Below, piece after piece: positions 16,416 through 24,304 of a stretch of 62,609 nucleotides of DNA; position 1 is the first letter of the stretch; the number at the start of each line of letters is the position of its first letter. This DNA comes from CALELF01 sp045617925 (GTDB taxonomy: Bacteria; Synergistota; Synergistia; Synergistales; Synergistaceae): assembly GCA_045617925.1 (NCBI GenBank), contig JAZLJR010000002.1, positions 1 through 62,609 on the forward strand. The letters run 5' to 3'. A program made the position numbers and the translations under genes. The notes beneath the pieces were generated by a model. The model did no database searches. It was not told where the DNA came from and worked only from the letters and a program-made list of their open reading frames with translations.

Positions 16416-17300
16416 TTATTTTTCATCCTCACTTTCTTCGTCATCATCTTCATATTCATCGTCATCTTCGTATTCGTCGTCGTCCTCATACTCATCGTCG
16501 TCATCTTCATATAGTTCATCGTTATTGCCTGTGGGCTTATTTTTGTAAAGAGTTGGTTTAACTGCCATTTGATCTTTTGTCTTTTTTGTTATTACATATT
16601 GCTGAATTACCCCCCAAAGAGAAGAAATGCCCCAATACAGCATAACTCCACCAGGCATAGAAAGACATATAAAGCCCATCATGATTGGCATTATTGTGTT
16701 CATTGTTGCCATTTGCTCATTGCCCTTGGCTGACATATTTGACTGTAACCATGTAAGGTAGCATATTGCAAGGAGCAAAATCAAATTTGGCAAATATAGA
16801 GAAACTTTTGTTAAAGCCAATGGATTGCTAAAGAGTGACTTGATAATCACAAAAAAGCCCTCTTGGCCAGCAGGGATACCCAAGGCAGAGCCAAGCCCTT
16901 GATTTACAGAAGTGTTAAGGCTAAGAGTTAAGAAAGTTGCATTTCCGCTAAAATTAAATTCACGCAGAACCTTAAATAGCAAAATAAGTATTGGAATTTG
17001 AATAAGCAGTGGAAGGCATCCAGCTGCTGGATTTATGTGGTGCTCTTGATATAATTTCAAGAGTTCCTGATTCATACGCTCCTTGTCAGAAGCGTATTTT
17101 TCTTGAATTACTTTCATTCTTGGTTGAATGAGCTGCATTTGCTGCATACTCTTTAATTGCTTTTGGTTCAAGGGGTGAATTGCAAGACGAACCGCGATTG
17201 TTAGAAAAATTATTGCCAGTCCATAAGAACCTGTCCATGTGTAAAAAGTATTTAGAAGTGATGTGAGGAGCTGTCCTGCTCCAGACCAAATTCCGCCCAT
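16416..17300 (-). CDS. yidC: Membrane protein insertase YidC with an acidic repeat tail
   Basis: The 294-residue protein is a short, Gram-positive-type YidC/SpoIIIJ without a large periplasmic domain. The core includes GSYGLAIIFLTIAVRLAIHP, the conserved Arg in the membrane groove, the cytoplasmic helical hairpin (MQLIQPRMKVIQEKY) and later helices. It inserts membrane proteins with or without SecYEG. The last about 30 residues are Asp, Glu and Tyr in EYEDDD-type repeats, unlike the usual basic YidC tail that contacts ribosomes. The ATG at 17300 follows AGGTAGG. Confidence 0.94.
   Translation of the reverse strand: MGGIWSGAGQLLTSLLNTFYTWTGSYGLAIIFLTIAVRLAIHPLNQKQLKSMQQMQLIQPRMKVIQEKYASDKERMNQELLKLYQEHHINPAAGCLPLLIQIPILILLFKVLREFNFSGNATFLTLSLNTSVNQGLGSALGIPAGQEGFFVIIKSLFSNPLALTKVSLYLPNLILLLAICYLTWLQSNMSAKGNEQMATMNTIMPIMMGFICLSMPGGVMLYWGISSLWGVIQQYVITKKTKDQMAVKPTLYKNKPTGNNDELYEDDDDEYEDDDEYEDDDEYEDDDEESEDEK
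16425..16512 (-). repeat. Tandem 18-base repeat coding the acidic tail of YidC
   Basis: Units coding EYEDDD recur with small codon changes, with an EDDDDEYEDDDEY pattern across the last 30 codons of yidC. The antisense strand is a serine-rich open frame that is only a shadow. Confidence 0.8.
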
Positions 17301-17375
17301 GAAATATACCTACCTATCCTAAAGAAGTTGTGTGAATTTTTGACGCTAAAATTCTAAACGCTAACGAATAAAAAG

Positions 17376-17699
17376 TTAAAAATTGCTAATGTAAGACAAA
17401 ATTTTGTGTTTTCTTGCAAATTCATCCTGTGAAGGCAAAGGGTCAAAACCGCCTTTTGACCAAGGAGCACAACGAAGGAGCCTCTTAATTGTCAAATAAA
17501 GTCCAGCAATAAAGCCGAAATTTTCTAGAGCCTGCCGTGCATATTGTGAGCAAGTTGGCAAGAAACGGCACTTTGAGTTTCCAAGCAAAGGAGAAACAAA
17601 TTTACCGTAAAACAAAAGAAGTAAAAGCAGAAAAAAAATGCACATGCGAGAAAGTGTTTTCACCACGCAATGTGCTATTTGCCTTGCGAAGTTTGCCAT
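17376..17699 (-). CDS. yidD: Membrane protein insertion efficiency factor YidD
   Basis: Its core carries the family signature: FLPTCSQYARQAL, then RLLRCAPWSKGGFDPLP, with CRF and CSQY cysteines. YidD is a small inner-membrane-associated protein that helps YidC. The ATG at 17699 gives 107 residues with a hydrophobic segment (CIFFLLLLLLFYG) before the core, somewhat longer than the usual 70-90. The open frame continues upstream to 17855 but that part lies wholly inside rnpA. It overlaps the rnpA end by 25 bases. Confidence 0.9.
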   Translation of the reverse strand: MANFARQIAHCVVKTLSRMCIFFLLLLLLFYGKFVSPLLGNSKCRFLPTCSQYARQALENFGFIAGLYLTIKRLLRCAPWSKGGFDPLPSQDEFARKHKILSYISNF

Positions 17700-18079
17700 T
17701 TGTGCACCGTGAAATTTTCGTTTAACAAATTTTTCTTTTTTAATATAGAAACTATTTCCCTGTAAACGTCTTGTGTTTTTGCGGTCAAGCCTCTTTGGGT
17801 GAGGGAGACACAAAGCCAAAGTCCGTCCTCCATGTAGGGAAAGATGTGGCGACATGCTTCGCGTAAAATCCGCCTACCACGAGTTCTGCCACATGCATGT
17901 GCAATGTGTTTGGAAACTGCAACCCCGACCTTGGTGTCTGATTGCCCTTTAAGAAACAACAACCGCACCAAAGCCCGATTTTCTCGGAATCCGATGCGGA
18001 ATATTTTGTCAAATTGCCAACCGAATCGTAATCTTTGTTCGGATGAAAAGGTGAAGCGTGTTTCTCCGCTAGACTGCAA
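17675..18079 (-). CDS. rnpA: Ribonuclease P protein component
   Basis: RnpA is the basic protein subunit of RNase P, which trims the 5' ends of tRNA precursors. The 134 residues include the N-terminal RLRFGWQFDKIF segment, VGVAVSKHIAHACGRTRGRR and ILREACRHIFP, corresponding to the RNR region that binds the RNA subunit. The likely start is TTG at 18079, 8 bases before the rpmH stop, giving an 11-base overlap. A rare start with overlap is common for rnpA after rpmH. Confidence 0.9.
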   Translation of the reverse strand: MQSSGETRFTFSSEQRLRFGWQFDKIFRIGFRENRALVRLLFLKGQSDTKVGVAVSKHIAHACGRTRGRRILREACRHIFPYMEDGLWLCVSLTQRGLTAKTQDVYREIVSILKKKNLLNENFTVHKWQTSQGK

Positions 18080-18203
18080 GGCGTGCTCTGCCCTTACGAC
18101 GACGGTTTCTCAAAATTGCTCTGCCAGAAACAGAAGCAGATCTCACGAGAAAGCCCATTGAACGTTTGCGCCTTGTGTTGTGTGGCTGGAATGTACGTTT
18201 CAT
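18069..18203 (-). CDS. rpmH: Large-subunit ribosomal protein bL34
   Basis: The 44-residue product begins MKRTFQPHNTRRKRSMGFLV and ends RRRKGRARLAV, a complete and typical L34. The ATG at 18203 follows GGAGGTGTTTATA. It is the first gene of rpmH-rnpA-yidD-yidC-jag. The usual neighbour dnaA is not found upstream; a fumarylacetoacetase-family gene lies there instead. Confidence 0.97.
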   Translation of the reverse strand: MKRTFQPHNTRRKRSMGFLVRSASVSGRAILRNRRRKGRARLAV

Positions 18204-18295
18204 TATAAACACCTCCATTAAAATTCTATAATAAAAACACTTCGCTGATTTATTATCTTTGAGATGTCCGAGATATAAACCTCAAACAGTTGCGT

Positions 18296-18324
18296 AATAT
18301 AACATAAATGATGGACTAAATCAA
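18296..18324 (-). promoter_or_regulatory. Promoter of the rpmH-jag operon
   Basis: On the minus strand TTGATT (18319-18324) and TATATT (18296-18301) are separated by 17 bases. The leader of about 85 bases contains a small inverted repeat (TTTGAG 18258-18263, CTCAAA 18281-18286). I see no DnaA-box cluster in 18204-18379. Confidence 0.65.
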
Positions 18325-18379
18325 GTAAAAAAAGAAATTTTAGTAATTTTCAATTCGAAAGTGGATGTTATTTATTTGT

Positions 18380-19168
18380 TTAGTCTCCTGTGCATGGATT
18401 TTTCAATATACCAATGCCTGAAATTTCAATTTCAACCATGTCGCCGGGGTGAATTGGTCCGATTCCTTTTGGTGTGCCGGTTGAGATTATGTCGCCGGCA
18501 TGTAGGGTGGTGAAGTGACTGATATGCTCAATTAAGCGTGGAATTGAAAAAATCATTTGGTTTAGCGTTGCACTCTGCACAGTTTTCCCGTTAACACGTG
18601 TTTCAAGTTTAGTGTTTGTGGGAAGTTCTTTTGTCAAAAGAATTCCAGGTCCAACTGGAGCAAAGGTGTCAAAATTTTTGCAGCGCGTCCATTGACCATC
18701 CTTGCTTTGCAGGTCACGGGCAGTTACGTCATTCAATATTGTGTAGCCAAGGACATAATCAAAAGCATCTGCTTCTTTAATATTTTTACCCTCTTTGCCA
18801 ATGACTACGGCGAGTTCACCTTCATAATGCACAGCGCCTGCCCAACGTGGAATGCGAATAAAGCCACCGCTTCCGACGAGTGTGTTTGTACTTTTTAAGA
18901 AAACTACCGGTTCCTTTGGAATCTCTTTGCCATTTAATTCCTTTATGTGATCAATATAATTTTTGCCTATGCACCAAATTTGTTTGAAACTTAGTGGTGG
19001 CAGAAGTGACACCCTATCCACGGGGAAACTTATTCTCATTGGGGTGAGTTTGCCCGTTAGTGGATCGCCGTCAACGACAAAAAAAGCGTTGTCTCTTATG
19101 ATTCCATTATAAAGTTGTCCTTCTGCCTTGCCACGTGCAAAGCAAATTTTTTCGTTATCTTTGTTCAT
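18380..19168 (-). CDS. Fumarylacetoacetate hydrolase-family protein
   Basis: The 262-residue protein has the FAH catalytic domain from about residue 65 onward: GKNYIDHI, HYEGELAVVIGK (the Glu pair binding Mg2+), GYTILNDVTARDLQ, KNFDTFAPVGP and STGTPKGIG. Family members cleave or decarboxylate acylpyruvates and related beta-keto acids, for example oxaloacetate. The exact substrate is open. GGAAGGA precedes the ATG. It lies 5 bases after the C-S lyase gene in one operon. Confidence 0.9.
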   Translation of the reverse strand: MNKDNEKICFARGKAEGQLYNGIIRDNAFFVVDGDPLTGKLTPMRISFPVDRVSLLPPLSFKQIWCIGKNYIDHIKELNGKEIPKEPVVFLKSTNTLVGSGGFIRIPRWAGAVHYEGELAVVIGKEGKNIKEADAFDYVLGYTILNDVTARDLQSKDGQWTRCKNFDTFAPVGPGILLTKELPTNTKLETRVNGKTVQSATLNQMIFSIPRLIEHISHFTTLHAGDIISTGTPKGIGPIHPGDMVEIEISGIGILKNPCTGD

Positions 19169-19173
19169 AGTCT

Positions 19174-20337
19174 TTATCCTTCCAATGCATTTTTTAATCT
19201 GTTTAATCCAATTTCAAGCATTGTGTGGGAAGTCCCGAGGTTCAACCTTGCAAATGCTTTTGTTTCACCACAATAGGTGGCAGAGGTTAAAGCAATTTGT
19301 GCTTTTTCTACCAAAAATTTCTGCAACTCGTCAGAATCCTTGAAGCCATAGCCACTAAAATCTATCCACATGAGGTAAGTCCCTTCTGGACGTGTAACTA
19401 CCGCACGTGGCAAATATTTTTTTATAAAATCATAGGCAAAATCTCTATTCTTCTCAAGATATGCGACAAGTTCGTTTTTCCACTCAGAGCCTTCATTGTA
19501 GGCTGTTTCCATTTCGCATCTTTCAAATATGCCAAGATCCTTCAAGTGGAAGGCACTTTGCACAGCCTTGTATTTATCCCGAATTTCTTTATTTTGAATT
19601 ATAACACAAGACCCTTTAAGACCTGCCACATTAAATGTTTTGCTAGGAGCGGTGATTGTTACAACTCTTTGCAACATGCCAGTAACTATCGCTGTCGGAA
19701 TATGGCAAAAACCACTGTAACAAAAATCTTGATGAATTTCGTCAGAAATTATGACGAGATCTTTTTTTATTGCAATTTCTGCGAGCTTTTGTAATTCGTC
19801 CTTACTCCAAACTCGTCCTACTGGGTTATGTGGACTGCAAAATAAAAGCACTCGGCAATTTGGTGTGATTAGGCTTTCCAGTTCATCAAAATTGATTTGC
19901 CATTTGCCATCCTTGAAAACGAGTGGATTGGGTGTTATGCGACGCCCCATTTCCTTTATTGTATTGATGAATGGGCCATAAACAGGTGGTTGGTAAATTA
20001 CCCCGTCACCTTTGCTTGTTATTGCCTCTAGCGTAAAGGCAAGTCCGTTTATTACTCCGTGAGAAAAAAGAACATCCTCAGGACGTGGCTTAAAATTATG
20101 CTCTCTTTCTTCCCATGATATTATGGCGTTTGTTAGTTCGTCACGATAAATTTCGTATCCTAAGACACCAAAGTCCAGTTTCTTTTGCAGTGCATTTAAT
20201 ATGAAGTCTGGTGTTTTGAAGTCCATGTCTGCAACCCAAAGGGGAAGCAAATTGTTTGAACCATAAGCTTCTTTCATACCATCCCATTTTTCGGATGAAG
20301 TATTTTGTCTGTTTGGTATCACATCAAAGTTTGTCAT
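19174..20337 (-). CDS. MalY/PatB-type cystathionine beta-lyase (PLP enzyme)
   Basis: This fold-type I PLP protein of 387 residues starts MTNFDVIPNRQNTSSEKWDG, typical of MalY/PatB. Further motifs are LPLWVADMDF, FCSPHNPVGRVW, VIISDEIHQDF and the PLP lysine in TAPSKTFNVAGLKG. These enzymes cleave C-S bonds of cystathionine or cysteine conjugates. The ATG at 20337 is favoured because AGGAG sits 7 bases upstream; the frame extends 10 codons further. Confidence 0.9.
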   Translation of the reverse strand: MTNFDVIPNRQNTSSEKWDGMKEAYGSNNLLPLWVADMDFKTPDFILNALQKKLDFGVLGYEIYRDELTNAIISWEEREHNFKPRPEDVLFSHGVINGLAFTLEAITSKGDGVIYQPPVYGPFINTIKEMGRRITPNPLVFKDGKWQINFDELESLITPNCRVLLFCSPHNPVGRVWSKDELQKLAEIAIKKDLVIISDEIHQDFCYSGFCHIPTAIVTGMLQRVVTITAPSKTFNVAGLKGSCVIIQNKEIRDKYKAVQSAFHLKDLGIFERCEMETAYNEGSEWKNELVAYLEKNRDFAYDFIKKYLPRAVVTRPEGTYLMWIDFSGYGFKDSDELQKFLVEKAQIALTSATYCGETKAFARLNLGTSHTMLEIGLNRLKNALEG

Positions 20338-20448
20338 GAACATGCTCCTATAAAAAGATTTGCGCACACTACTCGTATTATAATATAAAAAATCAAATTT
20401 TCGTGTATAATACCCAAAAGAAAATAAAAAATTAAGAGGTAAGTCGTT

Positions 20449-22299
20449 ATGGTGTATGACGAATTGACACTTGGTTCTTGTCGTGAATTGCCACGTCGAG
20501 AAGATGTGCCGCAGGAATTTAAGTGGAGCATAGAAGATATATATACCACGTTAGAAGATTGGCAAGCGGATTTTGACAAGGTGAAAGAGTGTTTGCCAAG
20601 TTTTGAAAAGTTTAAGGGGCATCTTGATAATAAAAAAACTATTGCTGAATATTTTGCATTGCATCAAGAAGTTTCCGTTACGCTCGAAAAAATTTATGTT
20701 TGGGCAAATATGAAAAGCCACGAGGATACGGCAAATGCCACATACCAAGCTGCTGCACAAAAGGCGTCTGGTCTTGCGAATGATTTTGCTGTTGCAACTT
20801 CCTTTGTTGTGCCGTCACTTTCTGCTTTAAGTGATGATTTACTAAAAGAGTTGGCTACCGACCAGGATTTGGCTGACAGAGATTTTTATTTTCGTGAAAT
20901 TCTTCGTAGCAAGCCACACATTTTGAGCGAATCAGAGGCAAAAATCTATGCACAGGCAGGAGAATTGACGGAAGTTGCAGACAACGTTTTCTCCATGTTG
21001 ACAAATGCCGATATGAATTTTGGCACGATAAAGGATGAAAAGGGAGAAGAAGTTGAGCTTTCAGAAGAAAAGGCAGTTTCCTTTCTTCGTTCAAGAGACA
21101 GACGTGTAAGGCAAGATGCATTTAGTGCGTTATACAAACCATACGCAGAAGCAAAAAATACTCTCGGCGCTACATTTGACGGAATGTTAAAAGCCACAAA
21201 ATTTGCTTCTGTGACGCACCATTACGAAACGCCATTGCACATGGCTTTGTTTGATAACAACGTTCCAATTTCAGTATATGACAATTTAATAGACACTATT
21301 GAAAATAATTTAGGGTCACTTCACCGTTATGTGGGTCTCCGCAAACAGGTGTTAAAGCTTGACGAGGTTCACATGTATGACCTCTATGTTCCTCTTGTGG
21401 AAAATCCCTATGGCGAAATTCCTTGGAGTAAGGGAAAAGAAATGTTGCTTGATATGGCCGGTGTTCTCGGAGCGGAATACAAATCACAGGTTATGCAGGC
21501 GCTTGCAGATGGTTGGTGTGATGTCTTTTGCAACAAGGGAAAACGTAGCGGTGCATACAGCTGGGGAACACACGCCACACATCCATACATTTTCTTAAAC
21601 CACACAAACAGGCTGGAAGATGTCTTTACAATAGTGCATGAAATGGGGCATGCAATGCATAGTTTTTATTCACACAAAACTCAACCATATGCAAAGGCGG
21701 ATTACTGCATTTTTACAGCAGAGGTTGCTTCTACGACAAATGAAGTTTTGCTCCTTTCTCAACTTTTGCAAATGTTAGAGCGAGAACCGCAAAGCGAAGC
21801 CACGAGGCAGAAAAAAATATTTCTCTTGAATCGTCGCTTGGAAAACATCAGAACGACGGTTTATCGTCAGACAATGTTTGCATCATTTGAAAAGGAAGTG
21901 CATAACCGTTACTTGAACGGTGGAGACACAACAGCAGATGCACTTTGCAAATTGTGGAGTGAGCTTAACCGCAAATATTACGGTACAGAAATTGTGGTGG
22001 ATAAGGAGCTTGAAATGGAGTGGGCTCGAATTCCGCATTTCTACACACCTTTTTATGTGTATCAATATGCGACAGGTTTCTCTGCTGCTACAGCAATAGC
22101 TAGAGGAATTTTGTCGGCCGATGTGCAGAAGGGAAAAGAAAACTTGTCAAAATATCTTGCTTTCTTAACAAAGGGCGGGAGCGACTTCCCCATAAATCTG
22201 CTTCGTGACGCAGGAGCAGACATGGAAAGCCCTGCAACTGTACAAGCAGTTTGCACACAATTTGAAGAAACATTAAATGAAATTGAAGCGTTAATATAA
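20449..22299 (+). CDS. pepF: Oligoendopeptidase F (M3 family)
   Basis: The 616-residue zinc peptidase carries VHEMGHAMHSFY near residue 396, the HExxH zinc site, with the third ligand in FTAEVASTTNE. Size and the N-terminal RREDVPQEFKWSIEDIY match PepF. It degrades short peptides in the cytoplasm. AGAGGTAAG precedes the ATG, and a TATAAT lies at 20406-20411. The gene opens a co-directional run with yhaM and a pseudouridine synthase gene. Confidence 0.95.
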   Translation: MVYDELTLGSCRELPRREDVPQEFKWSIEDIYTTLEDWQADFDKVKECLPSFEKFKGHLDNKKTIAEYFALHQEVSVTLEKIYVWANMKSHEDTANATYQAAAQKASGLANDFAVATSFVVPSLSALSDDLLKELATDQDLADRDFYFREILRSKPHILSESEAKIYAQAGELTEVADNVFSMLTNADMNFGTIKDEKGEEVELSEEKAVSFLRSRDRRVRQDAFSALYKPYAEAKNTLGATFDGMLKATKFASVTHHYETPLHMALFDNNVPISVYDNLIDTIENNLGSLHRYVGLRKQVLKLDEVHMYDLYVPLVENPYGEIPWSKGKEMLLDMAGVLGAEYKSQVMQALADGWCDVFCNKGKRSGAYSWGTHATHPYIFLNHTNRLEDVFTIVHEMGHAMHSFYSHKTQPYAKADYCIFTAEVASTTNEVLLLSQLLQMLEREPQSEATRQKKIFLLNRRLENIRTTVYRQTMFASFEKEVHNRYLNGGDTTADALCKLWSELNRKYYGTEIVVDKELEMEWARIPHFYTPFYVYQYATGFSAATAIARGILSADVQKGKENLSKYLAFLTKGGSDFPINLLRDAGADMESPATVQAVCTQFEETLNEIEALI

Positions 22300-22324
22300 T
22301 TTGGCACTTTGAAAGGAAACAATT

Positions 22325-23335
22325 ATGGAACAGGAAATTAAACAAATAGCAGAAGGAAAGGCAATAGCAGCAGGGGAGACCTTTAAAGCATTTTGTGTTT
22401 TTCGTGAGGTTATAAAGCGTCAGGACAAAAACGGCAGAACATATTATGATGTTACTGCCTGTGATTCAACGGGAAACCTTGACGCAAAAATTTGGTCAGA
22501 TGCACTTTGGCTAGACAAAAGTGGCTTTGCCAAGACAGAAGATGAACATATACTGGAAGGGGATATCCCAGAAATTGTGGGTAAGACCATTGGCATCAAT
22601 GTCCGTGTTACGGAATACAGAGGAGCTCCGCAGTATTCAATCACGAAGGTAACTCTTTTGAATCAAGACCAATTCCCACCGAGTGTCTATGTCGAACATT
22701 CGCCAATTCCACAGGAAACGCTTGAAGCACGTTTTGAAAATCTCCTGTCTCAAACAGACGGAAAGATAAAAGAATTTTTACAATACGTTTTTCGTGAAAA
22801 TTTGAAAAAAGATTTTTTCTATTGGCCGGCAGCTGTTGGGCATCATCACGCCTATGCGGCTGGGCTTTTGGAGCATACAGTGTCTGTTGCTGATTTAGCC
22901 CTCAATATGGCAAATTCTCTTGAAGAATCAGGTTATACAATAAACAAAAACATTGTGATAGCTGGTGCTTTGCTCCACGACCTTGGCAAATTGAAGGCTT
23001 ATCACATGACATCTGTTCCAGAAGTTACTGTTGGTGGAGCGGTACTTGATCATATTGCCTTGGGATATGAAATGCTCGCAAAGTTGGCAGATGATTTTGG
23101 ACTTGAAGAAAAAATAAAATTGCACCTTCTTCATATTCTGCTTAGCCACCATGGACAGCGTGAATTTGGTTCACCAGTTCTTCCTGCTACTCCAGAAGCA
23201 ATGATTGTTTCTGCTTCGGACGAACTGGATTTTCGCATGTATTGCTGTCATGACGCCTTGAAAGCAACAAGTGCTGTCGCTCCGATTTCTGCTTGGAACA
23301 ACGCAACGCAACGCAGATTTTGGAGAACGGAGTAA
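22325..23335 (+). CDS. yhaM: YhaM-type 3'-5' exoribonuclease (OB fold and HD domain)
   Basis: The 336-residue protein has an N-terminal OB-fold (about 15-120; YDVTACDSTGNLDAKIW) and an HD phosphohydrolase domain with HHHAYAAGLLEHTVSV, GALLHDLGK and LLSHHGQREFGSP. This combination is that of YhaM/CbfA, a Gram-positive 3'-5' exonuclease for RNA and DNA. AAAGGAAA precedes the ATG. Its TAA overlaps the ATG of the next gene. Confidence 0.93.
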   Translation: MEQEIKQIAEGKAIAAGETFKAFCVFREVIKRQDKNGRTYYDVTACDSTGNLDAKIWSDALWLDKSGFAKTEDEHILEGDIPEIVGKTIGINVRVTEYRGAPQYSITKVTLLNQDQFPPSVYVEHSPIPQETLEARFENLLSQTDGKIKEFLQYVFRENLKKDFFYWPAAVGHHHAYAAGLLEHTVSVADLALNMANSLEESGYTINKNIVIAGALLHDLGKLKAYHMTSVPEVTVGGAVLDHIALGYEMLAKLADDFGLEEKIKLHLLHILLSHHGQREFGSPVLPATPEAMIVSASDELDFRMYCCHDALKATSAVAPISAWNNATQRRFWRTE

Positions 23336-24255
23336 TGGAAATAAAAATAACCCTTGATAATGATGGGCGGCGACTGGATAGATTTTTGCGTGTAACATTT
23401 CCCTCTGTGCCACTTGGGCAGATTATGAAGTCTATTAGGACAGGTTTTGTTCGGCTAGATGGCAAACGTGCCAAGCAGGACACTCGCCTTGCTGAGGGGC
23501 AGATTCTTTCTGCGCCATGGGGTGAAGCAGAGCAAAGAGCAAACCAACTTACATCAAACGCATCTCCTAACATTAAAAAAGACAAAAAAAATTCAAGTCA
23601 AGGTGATTTTGACTTGAATGTGCTTTATCAAGATGAACATCTGCTCGTTGTGGAGAAGCCGTCGGGACTTTTGACACAGCCCTCTGCAAAAGGAGAGGAT
23701 TCACTCATCACTCGTGTGCTTAGTTTTCTCAATTGGCAACGTCACGACTTTGTGCCAGCCACTGTCCAAAGGCTGGACAGAAACACAAGCGGTGCTGTCA
23801 TCGTCCCCCTCAATGGCAAATCTCTCCGTGTCTTTGCAGAACTTATTAAGGAAGAAAAAATTACAAAGATTTATCGTGCCTTGGTTAGCGGAGAAATTTC
23901 GAATGAGGGTAAAATTGATGCCCCTTTGCAAAAAGATCCTGTAACAAACACAGTTAAGGTTTCAGAGGCAGGGCAAAGAGCTGTGACCTTTTTCAAAAAA
24001 ATTAGAGAAGACAAAAGACCTGGTGAATATTTGCTTGAAGCAAATCTTGTTACTGGCAGACCTCATCAAGCAAGAGTGCACTTGAGCCACATAGGTTGTC
24101 CTATTGTTGGTGATGCAAAATATGGCACTGTGCATGCGTCACGCTTAATGCTCCACGCATACAAACTAATTTTCCCAGATGACGAAAGATTAAGTGAGCT
24201 TTCTCCAAAACTTTGTGGGCTAGAGGTTACATGCCATCATAAATTATTTGAATAA
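23335..24255 (+). CDS. RluA-family pseudouridine synthase (RluC/RluD type)
   Basis: The 306-residue protein has an N-terminal S4 RNA-binding domain (RRLDRFLRVTFP) and the catalytic domain with LVVEKPSGLLTQP, the motif VQRLDRNTSGAVI whose Asp is the nucleophile, and TGRPHQARVHL. It isomerises uridines in 23S rRNA; the site cannot be assigned. ATG at 23335 overlaps the yhaM stop (TAATG) and follows GGAGAACGGAG. A longer frame from 23293 is unlikely. Confidence 0.9.
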   Translation: MEIKITLDNDGRRLDRFLRVTFPSVPLGQIMKSIRTGFVRLDGKRAKQDTRLAEGQILSAPWGEAEQRANQLTSNASPNIKKDKKNSSQGDFDLNVLYQDEHLLVVEKPSGLLTQPSAKGEDSLITRVLSFLNWQRHDFVPATVQRLDRNTSGAVIVPLNGKSLRVFAELIKEEKITKIYRALVSGEISNEGKIDAPLQKDPVTNTVKVSEAGQRAVTFFKKIREDKRPGEYLLEANLVTGRPHQARVHLSHIGCPIVGDAKYGTVHASRLMLHAYKLIFPDDERLSELSPKLCGLEVTCHHKLFE

Positions 24256-24292
24256 AAAAGAGACAAGGAAAAATTTTCCTTGTCTCTTTTTA
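24255..24292. terminator. Bidirectional terminator
   Basis: AAGAGACAAGGAAAA and TTTTCCTTGTCTCTTTTT pair directly after the pseudouridine synthase stop. It also faces the convergent carrier gene. Confidence 0.92.
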
Positions 24293-24304
24293 TCTTATGA
24301 TTTA

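Noticed and set aside
16273..16548. Serine-rich plus-strand frame of about 90 codons
   Set aside because: It is antisense to the acidic repeat of yidC and has no ribosome site.
18204..18379. Replication origin next to rpmH
   Set aside because: I saw no cluster of DnaA boxes and no dnaA gene.
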